A DNA stretch of 64,000 nucleotides, from NCBI GenBank assembly GCA_963767715.1, contig CAVYFA010000001.1, forward strand, positions 496,001-560,000. The letters run 5' to 3'. How positions within the stretch are numbered: the first letter of the stretch is position 1; each line of letters begins with the position of its first letter. Both the position numbers and the translations under genes were made by a program. The notes beneath the pieces were generated by a model. The model searched no databases, had not been told where the DNA came from, and saw only the letters and a list, made by a program, of their open reading frames with translations. Below, in pieces: positions 7,721 through 16,542 of this stretch. This DNA is from CAVSXS01 sp963767715. GTDB taxonomy: Bacteria; Chloroflexota; Ktedonobacteria; Ktedonobacterales; Ktedonobacteraceae.

Positions 7721-9943
7721 TTACACATACTTACTCGTCAGCGAATGCCTGGCTCTGACGAGTTCTCGCGGTGTACCCTCGAAGATGACCATGCCGCCCT
7801 TGTTGCCGCCTTCTGGACCCATATCAATGATCCAGTCGGCGTTGCGAATCACATCGAGATGGTGCTCAATCACAATCACGGTGTTCCCGCCATCTACCAG
7901 CCGGTTCATGATGGTGAGCAGGCGACCAATATCCGACAGGTGCAGGCCGGTGGTCGGCTCGTCCATAACGTAGACACTGCCTCGTTTATGCAGTTCGCTG
8001 GCCAGTTTGATGCGCTGGCACTCGCCGCCTGAGAGGGTGCTCAGAGGCTGGCCGAGCGTCAGGTAGTCCAGGCCCACGTCGCTCAGTGCCTGAAGCCTGG
8101 GCAGCACTTCTTTGATGGTGAAAAATTCCAGTGCCTGGCGAATGGTCATGCCCAGCACGTCGGCGATGGATTTCCCGTTCAGTGTGTAGGCCAGCACCTC
8201 GTCCTTAAAGCGCTTGCCGCCGCACACTTCGCAGGGCAGCTTCACACCCTCCAGGAAGCCCAGATCGGTGTAGGTGACACCGAGACCCTGGCAGTTGGGG
8301 CAGGCGCCTTTGGAGTTAAAGCTGAACAGGCCCGCATCGACGCGGTTGACCGCCGCGAAAGCTTTGCGCACATCATCCATGATCCCGGTATACGTAGCGG
8401 AATTGGAGCGGCTGGACGTGCCCACCGCCGACTGGTCAATCACTATCGCCTCCCGATGCTGCTGGAGGAAGGCTTCGTTGATTAACGACGACTTGCCCGA
8501 ACCAGCCACGCCAGTAACAACCGTCAGGACGCCGGTAGGAATATCCACACTGACATCCTTGAGGTTATTAACCCTGGCATGGCGGACGGGCAGCGTGCCC
8601 GCAGGCTGGCGGAAGCTTTGCTTGAGCGGTCGGCTAAACTGCAAATGGGTGCCGGTGAGGGTGTCAGCTTTGAGCAGGCCGGCAAAGCTGCCTTCGTAGA
8701 CGACCTGGCCGCCCTCGCTTCCGGCATAGGGCCCCATATCTACCACGTAGTCCGCGACTTTGATCACATCGGGATCATGTTCCACCACGATGACCGTATT
8801 GCCTTTATCGCGTAACTTCACCAGCAGCTCGTTCAGGCGGTGGACATCGCGCGGATGCAGTCCCACGCTGGGTTCGTCGAAGATGTACATCACATCCACC
8901 AGGCTGCCATTGAGGTTCTTGACTATCTTTACGCGCTGCGACTCGCCCCCGGAGAGCGTATCCGTCGTGCGATCCAGGCTCAGGTACTCCAGGCCGATAT
9001 CCACCAGGTGTTGCAGCCGTTCGGTCAGTGTGCGGATAATAGGGGTGGCCGCCGGATCTTCCATACCTCTGACGAGTTCCAGCAGTTCATCCACCTCCAT
9101 CGCGGAAAGCTCGGCGATATTATAGCCATTGATGCGGCAGCTCAGGGCCGCCTGGTTGAGCCGGGCCCCCTTGCAGAGCGGACAGGGGCCGAGCTTCAAA
9201 AAAGGCTCGACCTGTTGCCGGATGCGAGACGAGAGCGTCTGGATGTCCCGCGCCACGAACTTGCGATTGAACTTGTACACCAGACCCTCATAGGTGTTGT
9301 ACGGCAGACCCGTATGTCTGCGCGGTTCGCTGTAGAGCAGCAGGTCCAGTTCCTCTGGGGTATACTCGGTGATCTTCTTGTCGTTGTCGAAGAAGCCAGA
9401 ACGCGCATATAGCTCGCGTTCCAAGCCGGCCAGTCCTGGGGCGATGACCGCTCCCTCGTTCAGCGATTTTGTTGTGTCAATCAGCGCCTCGGGGTCAATG
9501 CCGATCTTGCGGCCCAGCCCATTACACTCCAGGCACATGCCCTGGGGATCGTTGAAGGAAAACGCATTGGCAGAGCCCACGTAGGGTTGACCGATGCGCG
9601 AAAAGAGCAGGCGCAACACCGACGCGATGTCAGTAACCGTTCCCACCGTCGATTGCGATCCCCCACCCAGGCGTTTCTGGTCAACAAGCACCGCCATGCT
9701 CAGGTTCTCAATCGTATCGGCGTCTGGTTGAGGATAGCGCGGCAGGAAGTTGCGAACGAACATACTAAAATTCTCGAACAACAGCCGCTGGGCTTCGTTG
9801 GCGATGGTATCAAATACCACCGATGACTTCCCCGAACCAGACACGCCGGTAAAAATGGTAATTTTGCGCTTGGGCAGCCTCAGCGAGACATCCTTGAGAT
9901 TGTTCTCGCGGGCGCCACGAATCTCGATATATTCTTGAACCAT
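7721..9943 (-). CDS. UvrA-like ABC ATPase (short, DrrC-type)
   Basis: 740 residues with two ABC ATPase halves. Each half has a Walker A (GVSGSGKSS and GVAGSGKSS), a signature (LSGGESQRVK and LSGGECQRIK) and a Walker B (YIFDEPSVGLHP and YVMDEPTTGLH). Cys pairs (CLECNGLG, CPLCKGA, CPNCQGLG, CEVCGGKRF) mark the zinc modules. Canonical UvrA is about 940 residues with a UvrB-binding insert; this one is some 200 shorter, like DrrC-type self-resistance proteins. A role in removing DNA-intercalating drugs or lesions is inferred. It probably starts at ATG 9943, and the VOC gene is 16 bp upstream on the same strand. Confidence 0.88.
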   Translation of the reverse strand: MVQEYIEIRGARENNLKDVSLRLPKRKITIFTGVSGSGKSSVVFDTIANEAQRLLFENFSMFVRNFLPRYPQPDADTIENLSMAVLVDQKRLGGGSQSTVGTVTDIASVLRLLFSRIGQPYVGSANAFSFNDPQGMCLECNGLGRKIGIDPEALIDTTKSLNEGAVIAPGLAGLERELYARSGFFDNDKKITEYTPEELDLLLYSEPRRHTGLPYNTYEGLVYKFNRKFVARDIQTLSSRIRQQVEPFLKLGPCPLCKGARLNQAALSCRINGYNIAELSAMEVDELLELVRGMEDPAATPIIRTLTERLQHLVDIGLEYLSLDRTTDTLSGGESQRVKIVKNLNGSLVDVMYIFDEPSVGLHPRDVHRLNELLVKLRDKGNTVIVVEHDPDVIKVADYVVDMGPYAGSEGGQVVYEGSFAGLLKADTLTGTHLQFSRPLKQSFRQPAGTLPVRHARVNNLKDVSVDIPTGVLTVVTGVAGSGKSSLINEAFLQQHREAIVIDQSAVGTSSRSNSATYTGIMDDVRKAFAAVNRVDAGLFSFNSKGACPNCQGLGVTYTDLGFLEGVKLPCEVCGGKRFKDEVLAYTLNGKSIADVLGMTIRQALEFFTIKEVLPRLQALSDVGLDYLTLGQPLSTLSGGECQRIKLASELHKRGSVYVMDEPTTGLHLSDIGRLLTIMNRLVDGGNTVIVIEHHLDVIRNADWIIDMGPEGGNKGGMVIFEGTPRELVRARHSLTSKYV

Positions 9944-9959
9944 GCTGATCTATGTTCCT

Positions 9960-10331
9960 CTAGGACTGAACCACCAGCCACCGGTTTTCATCGGGATCAT
10001 GGAGGTTAAACCACTTGACGCCAGAGCCAGGGCCATACAGGTCATCCTTAATTTCGTTGACCTTGACGCCCTTTGCTTTGAGATCGTTGTATGTCGCTTC
10101 AATATCTGAAGTCGAGACATAGAGCGTCATCGTACCAGGTTTCATCTTTCCATGCATCGTCGACAGAGTCAGCGTGGCGCCTCCTCCTGGGAGCTCAAGA
10201 GAGACCCAGTGCTGATCGCCTTGTCCGTAGTCTGTGGTGACAGTCCAGCCCAATTGCTCCGCGTAGAACGCTTTGGACTTCGCCATATCGGTGACTGACA
10301 TCATCACCATCAGAATTTTTTCATTAGCCAT
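9960..10331 (-). CDS. VOC family protein (glyoxalase/bleomycin-resistance fold)
   Basis: About 123 residues with the vicinal-oxygen-chelate fold: an N-terminal half (MVMMSVTDMAKSKAFYAEQL) and a C-terminal half ending DPDENRWLVVQS. Members are metal-dependent isomerases, dioxygenases or antibiotic-binding proteins; the substrate is unknown. ATG 10331 is chosen for the conserved MANEKI start; an ATG seven codons upstream overlaps the likely ribosome-binding region. It ends 16 bp before the UvrA-like gene, so the two may be co-transcribed, which fits a drug-protection role by inference. Confidence 0.82.
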   Translation of the reverse strand: MANEKILMVMMSVTDMAKSKAFYAEQLGWTVTTDYGQGDQHWVSLELPGGGATLTLSTMHGKMKPGTMTLYVSTSDIEATYNDLKAKGVKVNEIKDDLYGPGSGVKWFNLHDPDENRWLVVQS

Positions 10332-10445
10332 TGTGATAAACCTACCTTTCACATGTCGTAAAACAGCGTGTTGTGTGTCCTTCTCGCGTCACTATTCTGA
10401 ACGAACCATCGCGCAGAAATGTGACCGGCTTTCCGCGAGCTTCTG

Positions 10446-10670
10446 TCAGAGATCATCCCCTGTCTCGTTCGGCGCCGCGCTCGTTTCAAGCGAGAGCAGG
10501 GTCAGACCGAGACGGATGATCTGGAGGAGTACTCCATGCAGCGCGGCCTGATCCGGCAGCGTCCCCGAGAGCAGCGTCGTCCCGGTCTCCTGCTGCTCGA
10601 TGCAGAGCCCGCCAAAGCGGTCTTGCCAGGACGGGCCCAGGTGTCCCTGGATACGTATCGCGTAGTACAT
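10446..10670 (-). CDS. Small conserved hypothetical protein
   Basis: A 74-residue protein starting MYYAIRIQGHLGPSWQDRF. It has a beta-rich first half and a segment LPDQAALHGVLLQIIRLGL that looks amphipathic. No catalytic motif is visible. The start is well supported: GGAGGAGG lies 4 bases before the ATG at 10670. It sits downstream of the large LuxR-type regulator on the same strand with a 193-bp gap, and small proteins of this type seem to accompany such regulators. Function unknown. Confidence 0.7.
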   Translation of the reverse strand: MYYAIRIQGHLGPSWQDRFGGLCIEQQETGTTLLSGTLPDQAALHGVLLQIIRLGLTLLSLETSAAPNETGDDL

Positions 10671-10863
10671 CTGCCTCCTCCGCGTGTTGCGCGTTTCACC
10701 GCCTTCGCGCCGTGCTCGGAAAGGCGAACAATGGAAGATCACCATTCCTGAACACCGCTCTGGGAAAAGCATAGCAGAACGCGAGCCATTCCACAGTCGT
10801 CAAAAGTATGCCAAAGGGAGTAGTTGTATGAGGAGGAAGGCCACCTGTTGGGAGGAATTCTGG

Positions 10864-13800
10864 TTAGAGCAGGGAGCGGGCACGCGCCAGGGCAATCGCC
10901 TGAGTGCGGCTGGTGGCTCCCAGTTTGCCGAGCAGGTTGCTGACGTGTTTTTTGACGGTGGGCAGCTCGATCACCAGGGTCCGGGCGATGTCCTGATTGG
11001 AGGCCCCGGCGGCCAGCAGGCGCAAGACTTCCTGCTCACGAGGGGTGAGGGAGGTAACAAGCGCCGGTGCGGGAGGAGACGGCGACTGTACACGGGAAGG
11101 TCCAGGCGTCTTTGTCGCCTCCAGGGATCTGCTCGCACCTTGCGCCTCCTGCTCGAAGGCAGCCAGCAGTTGTGAGACATAGGTCGCGGTGGATGAAGCC
11201 AACTCGTATGGCTGGGAGTGCGGAGTGAGCAATGCCAGGAGCGCCTGGCGCATCGGTTCGCCTTCATCCAGGTACACGCGCAGGTAGCCCTCTGGTTCGG
11301 TCAAGGCAAACAGGCGCGCCGCGACCTCGTGGGCTTGCTCGCTCTGGCCTGCGTGGTGCAGCGCCACCATGTACTGGGCCAGATACGTGAGAGTGATCCT
11401 GAAGTTGGCCGGCCGATTCAGGCCCCCGCTAAAGCGATCCAGCAGCTCCAGCGCCTCTGTCCAACGAAGCTCTGCAAAATACACCCGCATCACGACCGGG
11501 AAAGCGTCATACAAGCTGCGTTCCCATGCTCCTTCTGGAAAGACAATGCTCATCGCCCAGTCGGCTGCCCCCTTCATCTGTCCCTGGGCCAGCCACCACT
11601 GTGCTCGCATGATGGGCAGCCAGCTCCAGTAGTGATATCCTTCCAACTGCTCAAACTCTTGCAGCGCTTGCTGGACAGCAGACAGATCTCCTCTCGCCAG
11701 CTCGACTTGCATCAGGCGGATGTATCCCGACAGGAGCAAATCACTCTGCTGCCAGGTGGCTGCCTCCTGAATGACCGTTCGCAGCCTGCCACGCGCCTCT
11801 TCCAGCCGATTCCGCTGATACAACACCATTGCCAGGACATCCTCAAAGTAGCCTTTGAGCAGGGCATAGCCCGCCATCTGCTCAATCAGGTCGAGGGCGG
11901 CCAGACTCTCCTGATAGGCCAGGCGCAACTGTCCCGCTTCTAGTGCCGAGAGCGCCAACCACTGCATGACTCTGATAGCCGCAAAGTGGCTTCCCGACCG
12001 GCGCACCCGCTGCCTGGCGTCCAGCAACTGTGGCAAAAGCTTCGCTCCCTCTTGCCGGACCGCGTAGAGGACGACGCTGCAGAAGAGCGGGAGCATGTGC
12101 CAGATGACCTCCTCGTCCTGGTCAAGCTCCTGCATCTCCTGATGGAGGGCGGGCAAGCGCTCATACTCCGAGGCCGCGATCGCCTCATACAAGGCCATCC
12201 CTGCGCGTAACAGGCGCAGGCGCCGATGCAGCAGGGCCTCTTCGGCAGCGCGGGCCTCCAGATCGATGGAGCGAAAGGCGGCTTCGACCCGCGCCATGAG
12301 CTGCCGCACCTCGGTGTGGACCCTGGCCCGTTGCTCCTGAGTGGCCTGCATGACCGGGTGGAGGAGATAGAGTGCTGTGGTAAGCACCAGGCGCGCGTGC
12401 TCGCGCACCAGCACCTCGGGCAATGTCATCACCCAACGTGCCATCGTCGCCGCCTCCCCACGCTCCCAGAACTGCTCGACGGTTTGCTCCATCAGACGCA
12501 CCGCTGTGGAGTAGTCAGCGGCGGCAAGCGCGTGGGCAATGGCCTCGTGCCACTGCCCCTTTGCCTCATAAAAGTCGGCGGCCCGGCGGTGCAAGACCAG
12601 CTCCATCTCTGGTTGGGTGGTGTGCAGAACCGAGAGCAAGGCTTCACGAAAGAGATCATGCAGCCGATAGGCGCGCTGCTCCTCATCCAGGGGCACCAGG
12701 AAGAGGTTCGCTCGCTCCAGGAACGCGAGCATCCGCTGACTGGCTGCGGCCGTGGGTGAGGCGGTCACCGCCTGGCACACGGAAGCATCCAGGCGCGAGA
12801 GGATGGCGCTGTGCAGTAAAAAGTCGCGCACGCTCTCAGGGAGATATGCCAGGATGTCCTCCTGCACGTAGTCCAACAGATAGCGCTGGCTGCCGGTCAG
12901 CGCCTCAAGATATGCTGCGCGATCTTCGCGTTTCTGCAAGGTAAGGGCGGCCAGGTGCAAGCCAGCGATCCAGCCCTCGGTGCGGTTTACCAGCTTGCGC
13001 ACCTCCTCTTGCGAGAGCACAGGAGAGAGCAGTTGGCCGAGATACTGGCTTGCCTCTTCCTGGTCAAAGCGCAGCTCGTCCATACGGATCTCGGTCAACT
13101 GTCCGCGCACCCGCAGCCGCGCCAGCGGCAGATCTGGGTCCACACGGCTGGAGAGGATCAGATGCAGGTGAGTGGGCAAATGCTCTACCCAGAAGGCCAG
13201 GCTCTGGTGGATGGCCGGCTCTTCGATGACCTGATAATCGTCCAGAATGAGGACGATGGGAGCAGGCTGCGCCTGGTGGCTTTCCAGCTCAGAGAGCAGG
13301 GCCGAAAGACAGGAGGAGAGCGGTGGTGGCTGGGGCGACTCGAGCAGCGCCACCACGGTTTCTCCCAACTGCGGTCCAAATCTCCCGCAGCGGCGCAGGG
13401 CCGCGATCAGCGCGACCCAGAAGCGCGCCGGGCTATTGTCCAGTGCATCAAGCGAAAGCCAGGCAACCTGCCCCTGGTGCCGACGCGCCCAGGTCGAGAG
13501 CAGCGTGGTTTTGCCCCAGCCTGCTGAGGCGGAGAGCAGCGAGAGCCTGGTCGAAAGCGCCTCATCGAGGGCAGTCAGCAAGCGTTCGCGCTCCACCAAC
13601 GCGTTCGGCAGACGCGGCGGAGCAAGTCGGCTGGAGAGCAGCAGCATCCCCTGCTCGGTCGCGGTCGCGGGCTGCTGCGCGTGCAAGAGCGAGCGCGCCG
13701 TCTCCTCTAAACGCGCCAGCGAGAGGCTTTCCGTTTGTCCGAGATAGCGCTTGCGGGTGCGGCCCTCTTTGGTATGGTAGGCGTACCAGTACGCGCCTCC

Positions 13801-13998
13801 ACGTGGCCTCTTCTCCAGGTAGACATTGAGCGAGCCGCCTTTGCCATGGAAGGCAAAGGAGGACACAGAGCCTGGCCAGGCCAGCCAGGCAGCTTCATCG
13901 GCTGGTCGAAACCGAAGCTTCAACTGACCGCGCGTGTACAGCTCATAGAGGCACTGCTCCTCGGACCAGATAAGTGCATGAAGAGGTAATCTGGACAT
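10864..13998 (-). CDS. LuxR-family regulator with MalT-like STAND ATPase domain (LAL type)
   Basis: About 1044 residues. Residues 1-100 form an extra beta-rich module with YWYAYHTKEGRTRKRYLG. A STAND NTPase follows, with Walker A SASAGWGKTT (about 156-165) and Walker B IVLILDDYQVI. A long helical TPR-like region follows, then a LuxR-type HTH (LTPREQEVLRLLAAGASNQD) at the C-terminus. Such proteins sense a small inducer and activate transcription after ATP-dependent oligomerisation. ATG 13998 has GGAAGG six bases upstream; the frame is open 14 codons further. It is divergent from an MFS exporter gene (start 14246), which it may control. Confidence 0.9.
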   Translation of the reverse strand: MSRLPLHALIWSEEQCLYELYTRGQLKLRFRPADEAAWLAWPGSVSSFAFHGKGGSLNVYLEKRPRGGAYWYAYHTKEGRTRKRYLGQTESLSLARLEETARSLLHAQQPATATEQGMLLLSSRLAPPRLPNALVERERLLTALDEALSTRLSLLSASAGWGKTTLLSTWARRHQGQVAWLSLDALDNSPARFWVALIAALRRCGRFGPQLGETVVALLESPQPPPLSSCLSALLSELESHQAQPAPIVLILDDYQVIEEPAIHQSLAFWVEHLPTHLHLILSSRVDPDLPLARLRVRGQLTEIRMDELRFDQEEASQYLGQLLSPVLSQEEVRKLVNRTEGWIAGLHLAALTLQKREDRAAYLEALTGSQRYLLDYVQEDILAYLPESVRDFLLHSAILSRLDASVCQAVTASPTAAASQRMLAFLERANLFLVPLDEEQRAYRLHDLFREALLSVLHTTQPEMELVLHRRAADFYEAKGQWHEAIAHALAAADYSTAVRLMEQTVEQFWERGEAATMARWVMTLPEVLVREHARLVLTTALYLLHPVMQATQEQRARVHTEVRQLMARVEAAFRSIDLEARAAEEALLHRRLRLLRAGMALYEAIAASEYERLPALHQEMQELDQDEEVIWHMLPLFCSVVLYAVRQEGAKLLPQLLDARQRVRRSGSHFAAIRVMQWLALSALEAGQLRLAYQESLAALDLIEQMAGYALLKGYFEDVLAMVLYQRNRLEEARGRLRTVIQEAATWQQSDLLLSGYIRLMQVELARGDLSAVQQALQEFEQLEGYHYWSWLPIMRAQWWLAQGQMKGAADWAMSIVFPEGAWERSLYDAFPVVMRVYFAELRWTEALELLDRFSGGLNRPANFRITLTYLAQYMVALHHAGQSEQAHEVAARLFALTEPEGYLRVYLDEGEPMRQALLALLTPHSQPYELASSTATYVSQLLAAFEQEAQGASRSLEATKTPGPSRVQSPSPPAPALVTSLTPREQEVLRLLAAGASNQDIARTLVIELPTVKKHVSNLLGKLGATSRTQAIALARARSLL

Positions 13999-14198
13999 CG
14001 GACCTTCCCTGCATCTGCATTGTTCCCAACGATCCCTCAATTCCTCCCAACACCACGAAGTATACCAAAGCGGAGGCCACCAGGCAAGCAGAAATCAAGC
14101 ATCTCAAACAGTTCTGGGACCATCCGCCGGTAATGATGGCTCGCCCTTGCCGTGATTCCGGTTTTGGGACGGCCGGGAAGAAGAGATATACAGAGGTT

Positions 14199-14215
14199 AC
14201 TTGCAAATTGCAAGT
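14199..14215. promoter_or_regulatory. 17-bp palindromic operator candidate upstream of MFS gene
   Basis: ACTTGCAA-A-TTGCAAGT is a perfect palindrome with 8-bp arms about one base. It lies 30 bp upstream of the MFS start codon in the divergent promoter region shared with the LAL regulator. The size and symmetry suit a MarR/TetR-type dimer site; which protein binds is unknown, as no such gene lies in the window. Confidence 0.6.
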
Positions 14216-14245
14216 TATGTATACGAGAAGGAAAGGATCAACCAG

Positions 14246-15547
14246 ATGAGTACAGTAGTCCTCGAACGGGAAAGAGTGACCATCCCTCTGGTGGAGGTGA
14301 TGAGTGCGAGACCACTGGCAGCTTCTCCTGCGAAACAAGCGCGGTCCATCACCGTCGCGCTGACGTTCCTGATCGGCTGCGTCGCCTTGATGATGACCGG
14401 CTTTGCCGTGATCCTTCCCGTTTTTCCGCAGCGCTTGCAAGCGTTGGGGCTGGGACCGGAGATGCTGGCCTTAATGGAAGGGGCCTTCGGCCTGGGTATG
14501 TTTCTCTTCAGCACGCCAATGGGCACCTGGGCCGGCCGCATTGGTCGCAAGCCCATCCTCTTCATCTCGCTGGCCGGCTTTATCGTCACCAACCTGCTGC
14601 TGGCGTGGGTGAATGTGCCGCTGCTGTTCATTCCCATTCGCTTCGTGGAGGGCACGTTGCTGTCTGGCCTGTTCCCTGCCGCGATGTCGATGGTGGGCGA
14701 TACCATCCCGTTGGAGAAACAGGGGCGCTGGATAGGTTTTCTCACGACGGCACAGGCGGTCGGGTTCGCGCTGGGTCCAGGCCTCGGCGGTATGCTCGCT
14801 CAAACCCTGGGCCTGAGAAGTCCCTTCCTGCTCTCGGCCGGTATCGCGCTTCTGGCATCACTGCTGGCCGTCTTCCTGGTGCCGGAAACCCTGCCACAGC
14901 ATGTGCGGGCAGAGGCGAAATCGCAGAAAGCCAGGCGTGGGAGACTTGCCAACAAGCCGAAGGAAAGGCGCTTCGCTCGCCTGGTCTGGCTCGTGGCTCC
15001 GTTCCTGGTGATCGATTTTGGGATGATCTTCACCTACCCTTTCGTGTTCCCGCAGTTTCCCTTCTTCCTTGAGAAGGTGATGCACTATAGCACAGCTCAA
15101 TATGGCCTGTTGTTCAGCGTCTATGGCATGGCCCTGGCGGTTTTCCCGCTCGTGCTGGGACGCCTCTCGGAGACGATGCCGAAAAAGCCGCTTATCGTCA
15201 CCGGCAGCCTGCTCTTCAGCGCGTTGCTCGTGGTCATATTAGTAGCTCCCCTCTATCCGCTCCTGATAGCGGGCGCGGCTCTTGCGGGACTGGGCAGCGC
15301 CTTCGTCCAGCCGGCCATGGGCAGCATCTACCTGGCGGCCGCGACCGATGAAAATCGCGGTCAGATCATGGGCATACGCGGGTCAGCCATCTCGCTGGCC
15401 GTCATGCTCGGACCGCTGGCTCAGGCCCTCGCTGGTCTGTGGATCACGGCACAGATCACGTTCGCCATCGGGGTGGTTCTGACGTTGGTGATGGCTCTGG
15501 TCGCCTTTCTCCTGCTGAAGAATCCTGAACAGGCGAGAAACATGTAA
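14246..15547 (+). CDS. MFS transporter (drug efflux type)
   Basis: About 433 residues with twelve predicted membrane helices and a central cytoplasmic loop rich in basic residues (about 225-250). The motif-A-like segment GTWAGRIGRKPILF between helices 2 and 3 and the partial repeat GRLSETMPKKPLI in the second half are typical of the drug:H+ antiporter branch. It exports an unknown compound by proton antiport. ATG 14246 has AAAGGA 8 bases upstream and gives the N-terminus MSTVVLERERV; an in-frame TTG at 14201 falls in the operator palindrome. It is divergent from the LAL regulator. Confidence 0.87.
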   Translation: MSTVVLERERVTIPLVEVMSARPLAASPAKQARSITVALTFLIGCVALMMTGFAVILPVFPQRLQALGLGPEMLALMEGAFGLGMFLFSTPMGTWAGRIGRKPILFISLAGFIVTNLLLAWVNVPLLFIPIRFVEGTLLSGLFPAAMSMVGDTIPLEKQGRWIGFLTTAQAVGFALGPGLGGMLAQTLGLRSPFLLSAGIALLASLLAVFLVPETLPQHVRAEAKSQKARRGRLANKPKERRFARLVWLVAPFLVIDFGMIFTYPFVFPQFPFFLEKVMHYSTAQYGLLFSVYGMALAVFPLVLGRLSETMPKKPLIVTGSLLFSALLVVILVAPLYPLLIAGAALAGLGSAFVQPAMGSIYLAAATDENRGQIMGIRGSAISLAVMLGPLAQALAGLWITAQITFAIGVVLTLVMALVAFLLLKNPEQARNM

Positions 15548-15642
15548 AGCAGAAGAAATGTTGGGCATGGATGCGGTAATAATCGCGTTCATGCCTCGAC
15601 TTGTCTCCGCATTTCTCGATAGCCTCTATGAGGACATCTTTT

Positions 15643-15658
15643 TACCACTTTGGTGGTA
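15643..15658. promoter_or_regulatory. Short inverted repeat upstream of DinB-family gene
   Basis: TACCAC-TTTG-GTGGTA gives 6-bp arms with a 4-bp spacer, 36 bp upstream of the DinB-family ATG. It may be a repressor site for that gene; the short arms make chance possible. Confidence 0.35.
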
Positions 15659-15693
15659 GTATGTGAGAAAAGAAGAACAAAGGAGGAAACGTT

Positions 15694-16242
15694 ATGACTG
15701 AACACCCGATGGAGACGACATTGCGCACTGCTTTGTGGCGGCAGTTCGGCGCGGCCATCGATATGCTTGAGAATGCCCTGCTCGCCTGCCCCAGCACGCT
15801 GTGGAATGGACTCCTCTGGAGTGACCCGGAAGCCCCAGCATACCCAACCTTCTGGTCGCTCACCCATCACACCCTCTTCTGGCTCGACTTGTATCTCACC
15901 GGCTCCCTGGATGAATTCGCTCCTCCCACACCCTTCACCCAGGATGAATTTGGACCAGCACGTGACCTTCCCGAACAGCCCTACACCCAGGAGGAACTCC
16001 ATGCCTATCTGGTGCAACTGCGCCAGAAGTGCCAGACCACGCTGCTCTCGTTGTCAGACGAGCAAGCGCACCGCCAGGTTGCTTTCCCCTGGAGGTGGTG
16101 GAAGCCGATGAGCTTTTTCGAGCTCCAGTTGTACACCCTGCGCCACGTGCAGGAACATGCGGCCCAACTGAGCCTCTTTCTCGGACAGCACGGCATCCCG
16201 GACGAGGCGCTTGACTGGGTCGGGCAAGCGAAGGATGAATAG
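15694..16242 (+). CDS. DinB superfamily protein
   Basis: A 182-residue four-helix-bundle protein of the DinB/YfiT-like metal-binding superfamily. The likely ligands are the histidines in LTHHTLFWLDLYL (about residue 53) and in LRHVQEHAAQLSLFLGQHG near the C-terminus. Members include damage-inducible proteins and thiol (mycothiol/bacillithiol) transferases; the reaction here is unknown. AAAGGAGG lies 6-7 bases upstream of the ATG. It is a single gene. Confidence 0.85.
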   Translation: MTEHPMETTLRTALWRQFGAAIDMLENALLACPSTLWNGLLWSDPEAPAYPTFWSLTHHTLFWLDLYLTGSLDEFAPPTPFTQDEFGPARDLPEQPYTQEELHAYLVQLRQKCQTTLLSLSDEQAHRQVAFPWRWWKPMSFFELQLYTLRHVQEHAAQLSLFLGQHGIPDEALDWVGQAKDE

Positions 16243-16347
16243 GGAAGGTCGTGCTGGAAGATGAGTCTGCCACATCAAAAAATATATGATACAAGATGTC
16301 AGGAATAATCTCCTATACTCTGCTAAGATCATCAGAAATGATTACTT

Positions 16348-16523
16348 AGGCAAGGTTCAATTCTGAAGAAAAGTCCTTGACGATTTGAACAGTCCCACGA
16401 TGTCATCCTGAGCGCAGCGAAGGATCTATAGCGATCGGCCACGAGATCCTTCGCTGCGCTCAGGATGACAGGGCTGGACTTTTCTGTTGAAGAGGAACTA
16501 TCAAGTTCAGTTGAACCTTGCCT
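16348..16523. repeat. 176-bp palindromic element with 13-bp terminal inverted repeats
   Basis: The ends AGGCAAGGTTCAA (16348-16360) and TTGAACCTTGCCT (16511-16523) are exact reverse complements. Further inside, GAAAAGTCC pairs with GGACTTTTC, and the 27-bp arms 16401-16427 and 16444-16470 are perfect complements. The whole forms one long interrupted hairpin. A related copy is at 39941-40105, and a fragment at 2155-2180. There is no coding capacity. It resembles a non-autonomous palindromic (MITE-like or REP-like) element and ends 19 bp before the LLM-family gene start. Confidence 0.8.
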
Positions 16524-16542
16524 TATATTGGAGGAGGCAATC

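Noticed and set aside
14152..15072. Alternative plus-strand frame over the MFS gene
   Set aside because: It lacks hydrophobic helices, while the annotated frame has twelve.
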